64,000 nucleotides of DNA from positions 62,001-126,000 of the forward strand of contig JAPDDQ010000006.1 of assembly GCA_027587225.1 (NCBI GenBank). Reading direction: 5' to 3'. The notes below the pieces were generated by a model. That model was not told where the DNA came from and did no database searches. It was given only the letters and a program-made list of their open reading frames with translations. The stretch's first letter is position 1; each line of letters opens with the position of its first letter. The translations under genes and the position numbers were made by a program. This stretch comes from Solirubrobacter taibaiensis (lineage in GTDB: Bacteria; Actinomycetota; Thermoleophilia; Solirubrobacterales; Solirubrobacteraceae). Of the stretch, positions 1 to 8,666 are shown one piece after another.

Positions 1-2676
1 TCACGCCTGCGCGCGCGCCTCGGCGAGGCGCTCCCCGTGCGCCGGCGGGCCGCGGGCTACGCGCTGGAGATCGAGCGCACGGCGCTCGACACCCACCGCT
101 TCGAGGCGCTGATGAGCCGCGGCGAGTTCGTCCAGGCGCTCGCGCTGTGGCGCGGACCGGCACTCGCTGACCACCGGTTCGACAATTTCGCGCAGGCCGA
201 GGTCGAGCGGCTCGAGGAGCTGCGCCTGGAAGCGACCGAGGAACGACTGGCCGCCGACCTCGAGCACGGCCAGGCCGGCGATCTGGTCGGCGAGCTGCGG
301 GCCCTGGTGGCCGAGCATCCCTTGCGGGAGCGCCTGCGCGGGCGGCTGATGCTCGCGCTCTACCGCTCGGGCCGGCAGGCCGACGCGCTCGAGACGATGC
401 GCGAGGGACGGCGGCTCCTCGTCGACGAGCTCGGCCTTGAGCCGGGGCCGGAGTTGCGCCGGCTGGAAGCGATGATCCTCGCGCACGACCCCGAGCTCGA
501 CGCCGAGACGGTGACCAACACGTTGGCCGCGCCGCTCCCGTCACCGGCGAACGCCACCATCGGCCGCGAGGGCGAGCTGGCCGAGATCGGCGCGCTGCTC
601 GCTCGCAACGACGTTCGCCTGCTGACACTTGTCGGCGCCGGCGGCGTCGGAAAGTCGCGCCTCGCGCTCGAAGCCGCGCGGGCGCTGAACGGCCGCTTCT
701 CGGGCGGGGTCGCCTACGTCGATCTCGCGGGCGTCGACGAGCGGTTCGTCCCTGCCGTCGGCAGCGTGCTCGGCGTCGTCGCGGACACACCCGCGGAGCT
801 CGGCGAGCGGCTCATGCGCGTCACCCGCGGCGCCAAGTCGCTGATCGTGCTCGACGGCTTCGAACGGTTCCGGGCCGACGCCGCCCAGGTCGCTCAGCTG
901 CTGACGGCCGTGCCCAACCTGACCGTGCTGATCACGAACCCCGCGCCGCTGCGGCTGACGGTCGAGCACGCCTACCGCGTGGAGCCGCTCGCGGCCTCCA
1001 ATGCCGCCGCCCTGTTCAAGTCGCGCGTGGCCTCCGTCCGGCGGGACTGGCGGGCGGATGACGACGAAGCCGTCGTGGACCAGATCTGCGCGCGCCTGGA
1101 CGGGCTCCCGCTCGCGATCGAACTCGCCGCCGACCGCGCGCGGCTGCTGCCGCTGCCCGCGCTGCTGGAGCGGCTGGAGTGGCGGCTGGAGCTGCTGTCC
1201 TGCGGCCCGCGCGACCTGCCCGAGCGCCAGCGCTCGCTGCGGGCGACGCTCGAGTGGTCGTGGGAGGTGCTCGACGACGAGCACCGCACGCTGCTCGCGC
1301 AGCTCAGCGTGTTCGAGGGCGGCGCGGCGCTGCACGCGGTGCACGCCGTGTGCGACGCGGGCGCACCGGCCGAGGTGCTGCTGGCGGCGATCATGGATCG
1401 CACGTCGCTCGTGGTCGTCGACGCCGGCGACGACGCGCAACCGCGGCTCGCGATGCTCGACTCCGTGCGCGAGTTCGCCGCCTCGCAGGCGGGTGACCTC
1501 GTCCCGTTCGAGCAGCGTCACGCCGCGTACTTCCTCACCTACGCCGAGCGTGCGGCGACCCAGGCGGCGCGCGCGGACCGGCGGGCGTGGCTCTCCCGGC
1601 TCACCCGCGAGCGCGGCAACCTGCGGATCGCCTTCGAGCGCTCGCTGCGCGCCGGACAGGCGGAGGACGCGCTGCGGATCGCGATCGCGTTCGCGCGCAC
1701 GTTGCCGTGGGACGCGCACGCGCAGGAGGTGCGCGGGTGGCTCGCGCAGGCGCTGGAGGACTTCGACCCCAGGCCGAGCGTGCGCCGCGCCGCCGCGCTG
1801 TACTGGGACGGGCAACTCGCGCTCGCCCAAGGCCAGTTCGCGGAGGCCGAGACGCCGCTGGAGCAGGCGCTCACCGTCGCGCAGGACCTCGGCGACGCCG
1901 CGCTCGTCGCCCACGCGCTGGCCGCGCTCGGCCGCCGCGCCGTGCTGATCGACTCGCCCGCCGCGGGCAAGCTGTGCGACACCGCCGTGGCGCTGGCTCG
2001 CGGTCTGCGCGACCCGGCGCTGCTCGCGGACACGGTGCTCGCGCTCGCGGGCGCGTGTGAACGGGCCGAGGACTGGGAGCGCGCGGGCCGGATGGCCGAC
2101 GAGGCGCTCGCGCTCTATCGCGAGGCCGGCGACCCGTACGGCATCGCGACCGCACTCGGCGAACAGGGCTTCTACGACCTCGTCCACGGGCGCCTGGAAC
2201 GGGCCGAGCAACGGCTCAGCGAAGCCGTGGAGCTCCGGCGCCAGCTCGGCGACGACCGCTGCCTTGTGGAGCCGCTGATCGACAACGCGTGGCTGGATCT
2301 CGCGCGCGGGAGCGGCGAGGCCGCACGCCGCGGCTTCGAGGACTGCCTCGCGCTCGCGCGCCACGTCGGCGACCAGTTCAACGTCGCCGAGGCGCTCGCG
2401 GGGCTCTCCGCGCAGGCCGCGCTGGACGGCGAGCACATCGAGGCCGCCCGCCTGGCCGGCGCGTCCACCGAGTTGCACGAGCGCATCGGCGCGCCGCCGT
2501 GGGCGTCGGTCACGGCGATCCAGGAGCGCGCGCTGACCGAGGCTCGCCTCGTGCTCGGCGCGGAGGCGTTCGCGGCGCTCGTGGCCGAAGGCCGCCGCGC
2601 GCGGGCCGGCGAGGGCACCGGGCGCTTCCGCCGGGTCGCGACTCAGCTCGCGGCGAACGCCGCCAGCCCGAGGTAG
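1..2676 (+). CDS. AfsR/SARP-like transcriptional regulator (BTAD + NB-ARC-type ATPase + TPR), 5' end missing
   Basis: The frame is open from base 1, so the gene starts before the window and its N-terminal DNA-binding domain is only partly present. About 890 residues are visible. The first ~160 are a bacterial transcriptional activation (BTAD) domain, ending in the typical run LGLEPGPELRRLEAMI. An ATPase domain follows, with Walker A GAGGVGKSR near base 634 and a LIVLDGF Walker B-like strand near base 840. From about base 1590 on, Ala/Leu/Glu-rich helical repeats resemble TPRs. In the family such proteins are cytoplasmic ATP-dependent activators, often of secondary metabolism or stress genes. 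The target here cannot be read from the sequence. The last 34 bases overlap the convergent LysE gene. Confidence 0.85.
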   Translation, partial: SRLRARLGEALPVRRRAAGYALEIERTALDTHRFEALMSRGEFVQALALWRGPALADHRFDNFAQAEVERLEELRLEATEERLAADLEHGQAGDLVGELRALVAEHPLRERLRGRLMLALYRSGRQADALETMREGRRLLVDELGLEPGPELRRLEAMILAHDPELDAETVTNTLAAPLPSPANATIGREGELAEIGALLARNDVRLLTLVGAGGVGKSRLALEAARALNGRFSGGVAYVDLAGVDERFVPAVGSVLGVVADTPAELGERLMRVTRGAKSLIVLDGFERFRADAAQVAQLLTAVPNLTVLITNPAPLRLTVEHAYRVEPLAASNAAALFKSRVASVRRDWRADDDEAVVDQICARLDGLPLAIELAADRARLLPLPALLERLEWRLELLSCGPRDLPERQRSLRATLEWSWEVLDDEHRTLLAQLSVFEGGAALHAVHAVCDAGAPAEVLLAAIMDRTSLVVVDAGDDAQPRLAMLDSVREFAASQAGDLVPFEQRHAAYFLTYAERAATQAARADRRAWLSRLTRERGNLRIAFERSLRAGQAEDALRIAIAFARTLPWDAHAQEVRGWLAQALEDFDPRPSVRRAAALYWDGQLALAQGQFAEAETPLEQALTVAQDLGDAALVAHALAALGRRAVLIDSPAAGKLCDTAVALARGLRDPALLADTVLALAGACERAEDWERAGRMADEALALYREAGDPYGIATALGEQGFYDLVHGRLERAEQRLSEAVELRRQLGDDRCLVEPLIDNAWLDLARGSGEAARRGFEDCLALARHVGDQFNVAEALAGLSAQAALDGEHIEAARLAGASTELHERIGAPPWASVTAIQERALTEARLVLGAEAFAALVAEGRRARAGEGTGRFRRVATQLAANAASPR

Positions 2677-3254
2677 ACCGCGCTGGTGAAGTAGCGCCCG
2701 CGCGGCCCGCCGGGGCCGGACACGCGGGAGCGCAGCGCGGCCGCGACCGTGACGTAGAGCAGGTCCATGGCCAGCCCGAGGGCGAAGAACTCGAGGCCCA
2801 GGATCAACGTCTGCAGGGCCGCTGAGCCGCGCTCGGGGTCGATGAACTGCGGCAGGAAGGCCAGGAAGAACAGCGCGACCTTCGGGTTCAGGACGTTGAC
2901 CAGCATGCCCTGCCGGAACGCCCGCGCGAGCGGCTCGGGGGTGAGTTCGGTGGCCGCCGCGTTGGACGCGCGGCGCAGGAGCGTGCGCGCGCCGAGGTAG
3001 AGCAGGTAGGCGGCGCCGAGGTACTTGACCACCGCGAACGCCGTCGGCGAGTGGGCGATCACCGCGGACAGCCCGGCGGTGGCCGCGGCGATGTGCACCA
3101 GCGTCCCCGCGTCCACGCCGAGCGCCGACGCGAACCCGGCGCGACGCCCTTGCGACACCGTGCGCGTGACGATGAAGACGAGGTTCGGCCCGGGGATGAC
3201 GATCAGCGCAATCGCGGCGACGGCGAAGACGAGCAAGGTGGTCGTGGACGGCAT
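2643..3254 (-). CDS. LysE/RhtB-family amino-acid exporter
   Basis: The 203-residue membrane protein has the LysE hallmark IPGPNLVFIVTRTVSQGRR near the N-terminus, the NPKVALFFLAFLPQF motif in the middle and about six hydrophobic segments, matching the usual length of the family. LysE proteins export amino acids or related small molecules across the cytoplasmic membrane. I start at the ATG at 3254 because MPSTTTLL begins the first helix and a TACCGT box lies exactly 7 nt upstream, the spacing expected for a leaderless actinobacterial transcript. The divergent neighbour is a broken MocR-type regulator, a common partner of LysE genes, so the exporter may have lost its specific control. The substrate is unknown. 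Confidence 0.9.
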   Translation of the reverse strand: MPSTTTLLVFAVAAIALIVIPGPNLVFIVTRTVSQGRRAGFASALGVDAGTLVHIAAATAGLSAVIAHSPTAFAVVKYLGAAYLLYLGARTLLRRASNAAATELTPEPLARAFRQGMLVNVLNPKVALFFLAFLPQFIDPERGSAALQTLILGLEFFALGLAMDLLYVTVAAALRSRVSGPGGPRGRYFTSAVYLGLAAFAAS

Positions 3255-3282
3255 GCTCCGCACGGTACGGTCCGAGTGGAGC

Positions 3283-3298
3283 ACTGGCGAGGGCCAGT
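3283..3298. promoter_or_regulatory. Inverted repeat between lysE-like gene and MocR remnant (putative operator)
   Basis: ACTGGC-GAGG-GCCAGT is a perfect 6-bp inverted repeat in the 56-bp divergent gap. It sits just upstream of a minus-strand TACCGT box (3262-3267) placed 7 nt before the exporter ATG. It would suit the lost MocR regulator as its binding site. This is inferred from position and symmetry only. Confidence 0.4.
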
Positions 3299-3310
3299 TC
3301 CTGCCCACTG

Positions 3311-3719
3311 ATGAAGGCCACTTCCGACATCGAGCTGCTCGTACGCCTGGATCGAGGGTCGCCCGTGCCACTGCATCTGCAGCTCGAACGCCGGCTGCGC
3401 GAGGCGGTGCGATCCGGGCAGCTGCGGCCGGGTACCGCGCTGTGACGCGCTGCTCGCCGCGCTCGCGCGGGAGCTGCCGGAGGCGACCCCGACCGGCGTC
3501 GCGGCGGGCCTGCACGTCGTGCTCGACCTGCCCGACGGGATCGACGACCGGGCGGTGGCCGAGGCGGCGGGCCGGCTCGGCGTGGCCGTCGTGCCGCTCT
3601 CGCAGCACTGCGTCGCGCCCCGGGGTCCGGCGTTGATCCTCGGCTACGGCCAGGTCACCGAACCCGCGATCCCCGCGGCGGTGTCAGCGCTCGCGGGGGC
3701 GATCCGGTCGGCTCAGTGA
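3311..3719 (+). pseudogene. MocR/PdxR-type GntR-aminotransferase regulator, internal deletion remnant
   Basis: Two pieces of one protein family are joined. From the ATG at 3311, 44 codons encode a GntR-type start (VPLHLQLERRLREAVRSGQL, then RPGTAL) and meet TGA at 3443-3445. From 3444, in the next frame, the DNA encodes DALLAALARELPEA, then GVAAGLHVVLDLP, and runs to TGA at 3717. That is the typical C-terminal end of the aminotransferase-like domain. Intact MocR proteins are about 450-480 residues, so roughly 1 kb covering most of the winged helix and the PLP-binding core is missing, and the junction is out of frame. Divergent orientation to a LysE gene is a usual MocR setting. Confidence 0.85.
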
Positions 3720-3799
3720 GCGCGGGTGCGGGTGTTCTTGCGCCCGCGATACCAGTCGAAGGCCTTCTTGGCGGCGAGCAGCTTCAGCATCTTCTTCAT
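3713..3799 (-). CDS. Possible 28-residue Lys/Arg-rich small protein
   Basis: ATG at 3799 opens a 28-codon frame rich in Lys and Arg (MKKMLKLLAAKKAFDWYRGR, then 8 more residues) ending at TGA 3713-3715. The composition is that of a short amphipathic basic helix with an aromatic core (FDWY). Its 3' end overlaps the last codons of the MocR remnant by 7 bases. I see no clear ribosome binding site. It may be a real small membrane- or nucleic-acid-associated peptide, or chance. Confidence 0.35.
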   Translation of the reverse strand: MKKMLKLLAAKKAFDWYRGRKNTRTRAH

Positions 3800-3884
3800 G
3801 ACCGAGCGCTACCCATCGAGCGCTCACGTGACTCGAACGGCGACTTGGCGCCGTGCCGGGGGTGCGCATGGGAAGCCTCCGGAG

Positions 3885-4265
3885 ATGAGCACCTCACGCA
3901 CGGAGCAATTCATCGACGCGCTCGGTCACCTGGAGCGCGATGCCGATACGGACCCGCTGGTCGCGTTGTTCGCCGACCAATGCACGCTGCAGAACGTGAC
4001 CGTGGGCGACGATCACCACGGCAAGGACGGGGCCCGCAGCTTCTGGACCGACGATCGCAAGCTGTTCGACTCGGTGCAGTCCGACTTTCGCAACGTGATC
4101 GTCGACGGTGACCGCGTCGCACTCGAGTGGTCGCGACAGGGCACGGCTCGCGACGGTGGCGCGGTGGACTACGTGGGCGTCTCGGTGATCGAGTTCGCCG
4201 ATGACGGCATCGTGCGCTTCATGGGCTACTTCCACCCGCGCGAGCTCGGCCGCCAGACGCAGTAG
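3885..4265 (+). CDS. NTF2/SnoaL-like domain protein
   Basis: A 126-residue protein whose order of elements fits the cone-shaped NTF2 fold: an N-terminal helix (FIDALGHLERDADTDPLVAL), a FADQCTLQNV strand region, a middle helix with FW, and C-terminal strands VALEWSRQGTARDG and GIVRFMGYFHP. Members of this superfamily act as small cytoplasmic enzymes (isomerases, cyclases, dehydratases) or binding modules. Nothing here fixes the reaction. The start is the ATG at 3885, preceded by GGAG. A longer upstream frame exists but has lower coding character. A strong hairpin follows directly after the stop. Confidence 0.7.
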   Translation: MSTSRTEQFIDALGHLERDADTDPLVALFADQCTLQNVTVGDDHHGKDGARSFWTDDRKLFDSVQSDFRNVIVDGDRVALEWSRQGTARDGGAVDYVGVSVIEFADDGIVRFMGYFHPRELGRQTQ

Positions 4266-4293
4266 CCGCGGCGACCCGGAGGCCGCCGCGGCT
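4264..4293. terminator. Hairpin between convergent genes (bidirectional terminator-like)
   Basis: AGCCGCGGCG and CGCCGCGGCT form a perfect 10-bp stem around a 10-nt loop, between the stop of the NTF2-like gene and the stop of the large secreted protein. There is no T-tract, so it is a structural candidate only. Confidence 0.55.
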
Positions 4294-4306
4294 GCTGGTG
4301 CGGGTG

Positions 4307-7300
4307 TTACGGCGTGGTCGTCGACAGCGTGAACGTCAGCGTCTTCGAGTACGCCCCGGTGCGGAGCGCGTCGTTGGCGCCGATCGGCTGCTTGAAGCCG
4401 ATCGTCACCGACTCATTGGAAGTCGGTGCCGTCCATGTCGACTTCGAGAACGCCACCTGCAGCGGCTGCGGCAGGGTGAACGCCCCGTTGGCCAGGTACG
4501 CCGGGGACGGCGCGACCGACAGGGTCGCGTCACCGGCGGTCGAGATGACGTTGGCCGTGGTGCCCGCCTCATACGTCTTGGCGACACCCGGCGTGAACGC
4601 CCCGAACGTGGCGGGCGTCCCGAGCGACAGCGACAGCGTCGCGGCCACGGTGCCGCCGGCGCTGCCATCCGCCGTCGTCTTCTGCACCGTCACGCCGTTG
4701 CCGTTGAAGTGCGCCCAGTTGAGCAGGAACATGCTCTGCCCGGCCGCGACGCCACCGGTGACGTTGCGGAACACGAAGAACAGGTCGTTCTTGCCCTGCA
4801 GGGAGATCGGGAACGTCAGGCTGTTCCACGCCGTCGTGTTCCCGGTCGACGTCAGGTTGAGCGTGGTCACGATCGGGCCCGTCTGGGAGCCCGTCCGGAC
4901 CTCGATCGCCCCGAGCGGCGACCCGACGGTGCGACCCGCCGCATTGTCCGCGTAGCGGATCGTGACGGAGTCGATCTGGTGCAGGTTGAACGGACCGTTC
5001 AGCTTGATCCAGTCGCCCGAGGCGAGGCTGTTGCGGTGCACGCCCGCCCCGCCATCGGTGTTGGTCGCGGTGGTCGTGCCCGACTGGGTCACGACGTGCT
5101 CGACCTCCTGGCGCTTCTGCCGGGTCTGCACCTGGCTGGTCGTGCTCAGCGACGGCACGCCGCCCGCCGAGCCCTTGTCGGTGTACTCGGCGCTGATCAC
5201 GGCGAACACGTTGCCGCCGTGCGACGCCTCGTCCGCACCGGTCTGCAGGAGCCCGCGGCAGCCCGAGACGCTCTGCAGCTCGTGACCGTGGCTGTCATGG
5301 CCGAGCACGTACTTGACCGTGACGTCCTTGCAGTCGATCGTCGGATCCTCCGGATCGGTGACCGTGACCTTGAACTCCAGCTCGTCGCCGAAGGAGAACA
5401 GGCCGCCGTCGAGCGGCGCCTCGATCGTGATCGTCGGAGCGGTGTTGCCGCTCGTGATGATCGTGCTGGTCGAGGTGCGCTGACCCTGGGAGTCGATCAC
5501 CGACAGCACGGCGGTGAAGCGGCCGCGCTGGGTGTAGACGTGGGTCGGGTTGGGCTCGGTGGACATCGGCGAGCCGTCACCGAAGTCCCACTCGTAGCGG
5601 ATCGAGTCGCCCGGGTCCTCGTCGAGCGACCCGGCGCTCGAGAAGTTGACCGTCAGCGGCGAGGCGCCGTTGGTCTTGTCGGTGGTCAGCACGGCCTTCG
5701 GCGCGCGCTGGCCCTTCACGTACTCCCACTTGTACATGCCGGCGTCCGGGCTGATGACGTTGAACCCGTTGCCGTACGTGAGCAGGTAGAACGCGCCGTC
5801 GGACCCGAACTGCAGGTCCATCGGGTTGTCGCACTCGAACTGGAACGTGCCGGCGCCGGCGGCGGCCCGGCTGCCGCAATCCAGGAAGGTGTTGATCTTC
5901 TGGATGTTGTTGCTGCCGTCGAGCTTCATCTCGCGCAGGGTGTCCTGCGTCCACTCGCCGAAGATGACCGAGTCGTCGTAGTAGGCCGGGAACTTCTTGG
6001 GGTTCGGGTTCGCCGGGTTGTAGTCGTACTTGGTCATGCCGTGCGGGCCGACGCCCCCGGTGTAGAGCTCCGGGAACAGCCGCGGGCATTCGGTGGTCGA
6101 GCCGGGCGCGATCGGGCCGGGCGTCGGCGCGTACTGCGCCAGGCACGGGGTGCCGAGCGGCGCCGCCGTGTTGTTGTCGCGGTACGAGTACCAGATGTCC
6201 GGGTTGGTGACCGGTGGCACCTCGCGCAGGCCGGGCTCCACGCTCGGGCCGCCCTCGATGTTCCACAGCGAGTCGTTGCGCTGGGTCGCGCCGTTGCACT
6301 CGTGCAGCTTCGGCGGGTTGTTCAGCGGCGTACCCGCCGTGGTGGTGTTGGGCGCGAACTCGTGGAAGTTCCACTCGTAGTAGGCCAGATCGCGCTTGTA
6401 ACAGGTCGGCCAGCCGTAGTTGGACGGCTTGCGCACGATCTCGAAGCGGCCGTTGCCGCCCGGGCCGCGACCGCGCTGCGGGGTGTTCGCGTCCGGTGAG
6501 TAGTCGCTGACGTACGCGACGTCGTTCTCGTCGACCTGGATTCGGAACGGGTTGCGGAAGCCCATGGCGTAGACCTCGGCCCGCGTCTTGTCCTGCGGGG
6601 CGCCCGCGACGAGCGGGTACAGGTTGCCGGCCGGGATCGTGTACGCGCCGGCGCCGGTGCCGCTGAAGTCGGCCTTGTTGGCGTCGGCGGCGCCGATGGC
6701 GTCCTTGACCTTGATGCGCAGGACCTTGCCGCGCAGGTCGTTGGTGTTCAGCGCGCTGCGGCGCGAGTCGCCGGTCAGGCGCTGGTACCAGCCGCCCTCC
6801 TGCGCCGTCGTGGTCGCGACCGTGCCGCCCGTGAGGCCGGCGCCGCTGGCCGTGATCTGCGTCTGGTTGAGCTGCTGCTTGGCGCGACGGAAGAAGACGT
6901 TGACGTTCGCGGTGCTGACGCCACCGGGGTTACCACCGCCGCTGGTCTGGATCTCGTCGGCCTCGAGGTTCGACAGCTCCTCGAGCGCCGCGTCGATCTG
7001 CACGGCCGTCGCGTTCCACGCGATCGGCGCGGTCGTCTGACCGTCGAACGTGAGCGTGAAGGTGCCGCCCGTGGCGCCGGTCGTGCGCACGGTCTGCTGC
7101 TCGTCGGTCTTCTGGGAGTTGAACGGGCCGTAGCCGCCGGCGTTGATGCCGCCGGCCGGCGTGTCGTCACCGGTGACGAACCACAGGTTGCCGTGCTTGT
7201 CGAAGTCGATGTCACCCGCGACGTGGCAGCACTCCTGCCGGTTCATCGGCACGCGGATGATCTGCTCCTCGCTGGCGAAGTCCAGGCGCGGGCCGCTGGA

Positions 7301-8548
7301 GTCCTCGACGAACTTGAAGCGCGAGAGCTGGTGGTAGCCGACATACGGATCCCACGCGGTCTTCGACGCCGCCGTGTTCGGCGGGTTCGTGTTCGGCGTG
7401 GTCTGGTCGACGATCTCGCCCGTGGAGAGTTTGACCCCGGTGACCCGCTGCGGCGAGTAGAAGAGGTAGACCCACTTGTTGGTGGCGAAGTTCGCGTCCA
7501 CCGCCGGGCCGTACAAGCCGTCCTCGCCGGCGGAGTAGATCCGCTGCGTCAGCGGCAGGGCCGGGTCGTTGAAGTTGGCGACCACGCTGGTGACGCCCGT
7601 GGTCGGGTTGTGCAGGCGCAGCGAGCCGAGCCGGTCCGTCTGCAGGACGCGGCCGTCGGGAAGCTGGTCGAAGCCGATCGGCTCCTGCAGGTTCGGCGGC
7701 GAGCCGATCTTCGTCTGCTGGAAGTTCTTGAGCACCGTGGCGCCGCAATCGCTGTACGTCGGGTCGCTGCCGCCCGTCGCCCACGTGATCGCGCCCTTCA
7801 GGTGCGTGGTGAGCGTGGCGTCGTACGCCGCGGCGGTGTTGCCGAGGGCCGTGTAGAACGAGCGGCCGCCCTGGTAGTCCTTGCAGAAGGAGACCGGGTG
7901 ATGGACACCCATCGTGCCGCCCTCGATGCCGTCGAGGGTCGCGCCCTGCGGCTGCGGACCGAACGGATCCTCCACCACGGTCGCGAGCACGTGCGACACG
8001 CCCCGGACATTCGTCGTGAAGTTGTACCAATGGTCATTGCGCTCCCAGTAGAGCGGAAGACCCTTGCTCGCGTCGTGGACGCGGTCGAACACCTTCACCG
8101 TGCCTGACTGCTGTGCCGTGCGTGACGCCGAGCGCGTGCCCAGAACATCCGTCAGGAACTGCCACGACGGGTCGGACTCGATCGCCGAGCCGATCCCCAC
8201 GAAGCCTCCGCCCTTGCGGAAGTAGGCCTCGAAGTTGGTCTTGTCAGCCGCCGTGAGCGGGCTTGCCTGGCCCGTGCTCAAGAAGACCACCGCGCGGTAG
8301 GTCTCCAGCTGTTGCGGCGTCATCTCGGCGCTGATCGCCGCCGGCGCGGGCGCCGTGACGGTGAACGCGTCGCCGGCCGCCGCCGCGTTGATCGCGGCCA
8401 GACCGGCGGTCGTCACTGGGTCGCTGGCGCTCGTGACCACGAGCACCTTCGGCGGTGCCGCGGCCGTGGCCGTGGACTTCGCCGAGGCCGTTTCAGGCAG
8501 CGCAAAGGCAAGGCCCAGCAATGCCAGGCCGGCAAGTCTCCTCCGCAA
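4307..8548 (-). CDS. Secreted multidomain ThuA / glucose-sorbosone dehydrogenase-like / PKD protein
   Basis: A 1413-residue exported protein. A signal peptide ends at about residue 23 (ALPETASA). Residues ~30-250 look like a ThuA (trehalose-utilisation, amidotransferase-like) domain, with KVLVVTSASD, GGGFVGIGSAIE and DHWYNF. Residues ~260-940 form a sugar-dehydrogenase-type beta-propeller (IYSAGEDGLYGPAVD, RVPMNRQECCHVAGDIDFD, YAMGFRNPFRIQ, NYGWPTCYK, VIFGEW). A foreign ~100-residue repeat module is inserted at ~490-585. A PKD domain (~948-1033, YEWDFGDGS) is followed by a CBM6-like beta-sandwich (~1170-1270) and a Ser/Thr-rich beta domain at the end. The likely role is extracellular carbohydrate binding or oxidation; PQQ use is assumed from the family only. 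I chose the TTG at 8548 because GGGGGAG lies 6 nt upstream and the signal peptide follows at once. Confidence 0.85.
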   Translation of the reverse strand: MRRRLAGLALLGLAFALPETASAKSTATAAAPPKVLVVTSASDPVTTAGLAAINAAAAGDAFTVTAPAPAAISAEMTPQQLETYRAVVFLSTGQASPLTAADKTNFEAYFRKGGGFVGIGSAIESDPSWQFLTDVLGTRSASRTAQQSGTVKVFDRVHDASKGLPLYWERNDHWYNFTTNVRGVSHVLATVVEDPFGPQPQGATLDGIEGGTMGVHHPVSFCKDYQGGRSFYTALGNTAAAYDATLTTHLKGAITWATGGSDPTYSDCGATVLKNFQQTKIGSPPNLQEPIGFDQLPDGRVLQTDRLGSLRLHNPTTGVTSVVANFNDPALPLTQRIYSAGEDGLYGPAVDANFATNKWVYLFYSPQRVTGVKLSTGEIVDQTTPNTNPPNTAASKTAWDPYVGYHQLSRFKFVEDSSGPRLDFASEEQIIRVPMNRQECCHVAGDIDFDKHGNLWFVTGDDTPAGGINAGGYGPFNSQKTDEQQTVRTTGATGGTFTLTFDGQTTAPIAWNATAVQIDAALEELSNLEADEIQTSGGGNPGGVSTANVNVFFRRAKQQLNQTQITASGAGLTGGTVATTTAQEGGWYQRLTGDSRRSALNTNDLRGKVLRIKVKDAIGAADANKADFSGTGAGAYTIPAGNLYPLVAGAPQDKTRAEVYAMGFRNPFRIQVDENDVAYVSDYSPDANTPQRGRGPGGNGRFEIVRKPSNYGWPTCYKRDLAYYEWNFHEFAPNTTTAGTPLNNPPKLHECNGATQRNDSLWNIEGGPSVEPGLREVPPVTNPDIWYSYRDNNTAAPLGTPCLAQYAPTPGPIAPGSTTECPRLFPELYTGGVGPHGMTKYDYNPANPNPKKFPAYYDDSVIFGEWTQDTLREMKLDGSNNIQKINTFLDCGSRAAAGAGTFQFECDNPMDLQFGSDGAFYLLTYGNGFNVISPDAGMYKWEYVKGQRAPKAVLTTDKTNGASPLTVNFSSAGSLDEDPGDSIRYEWDFGDGSPMSTEPNPTHVYTQRGRFTAVLSVIDSQGQRTSTSTIITSGNTAPTITIEAPLDGGLFSFGDELEFKVTVTDPEDPTIDCKDVTVKYVLGHDSHGHELQSVSGCRGLLQTGADEASHGGNVFAVISAEYTDKGSAGGVPSLSTTSQVQTRQKRQEVEHVVTQSGTTTATNTDGGAGVHRNSLASGDWIKLNGPFNLHQIDSVTIRYADNAAGRTVGSPLGAIEVRTGSQTGPIVTTLNLTSTGNTTAWNSLTFPISLQGKNDLFFVFRNVTGGVAAGQSMFLLNWAHFNGNGVTVQKTTADGSAGGTVAATLSLSLGTPATFGAFTPGVAKTYEAGTTANVISTAGDATLSVAPSPAYLANGAFTLPQPLQVAFSKSTWTAPTSNESVTIGFKQPIGANDALRTGAYSKTLTFTLSTTTP

Positions 8549-8609
8549 TTCCCTCTCCCCCTCACAAGGACGCACATTCGGGCGCCCGTGTTTGTTGTAT
8601 GAGAGGCCG

Positions 8610-8638
8610 AACCTAACCGGACGGAGATCTTGTGTCAA
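8610..8638 (-). promoter_or_regulatory. Housekeeping-type promoter of the large secreted protein
   Basis: On the minus strand TTGACA (8638-8633), 17 nt, then TAGGTT (8615-8610). This would give a start near 8603 and a ~55-nt leader before the TTG start codon. A similar TTGACA ... TAGGGT pair precedes the secreted hydrolase at 34744. Confidence 0.65.
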
Positions 8639-8666
8639 TGTCAGACAAGTAGACGATCCGGTCCGG

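Noticed and set aside
3423-5139. Long open frames on the strand opposite or in other frames of the large genes, for example across 4298-6499 and 7193-8107
   Set aside because: They have Arg/Ala/Gly/Pro-rich translations without domains and mirror high-GC codon use of the real genes. No family motif is seen.
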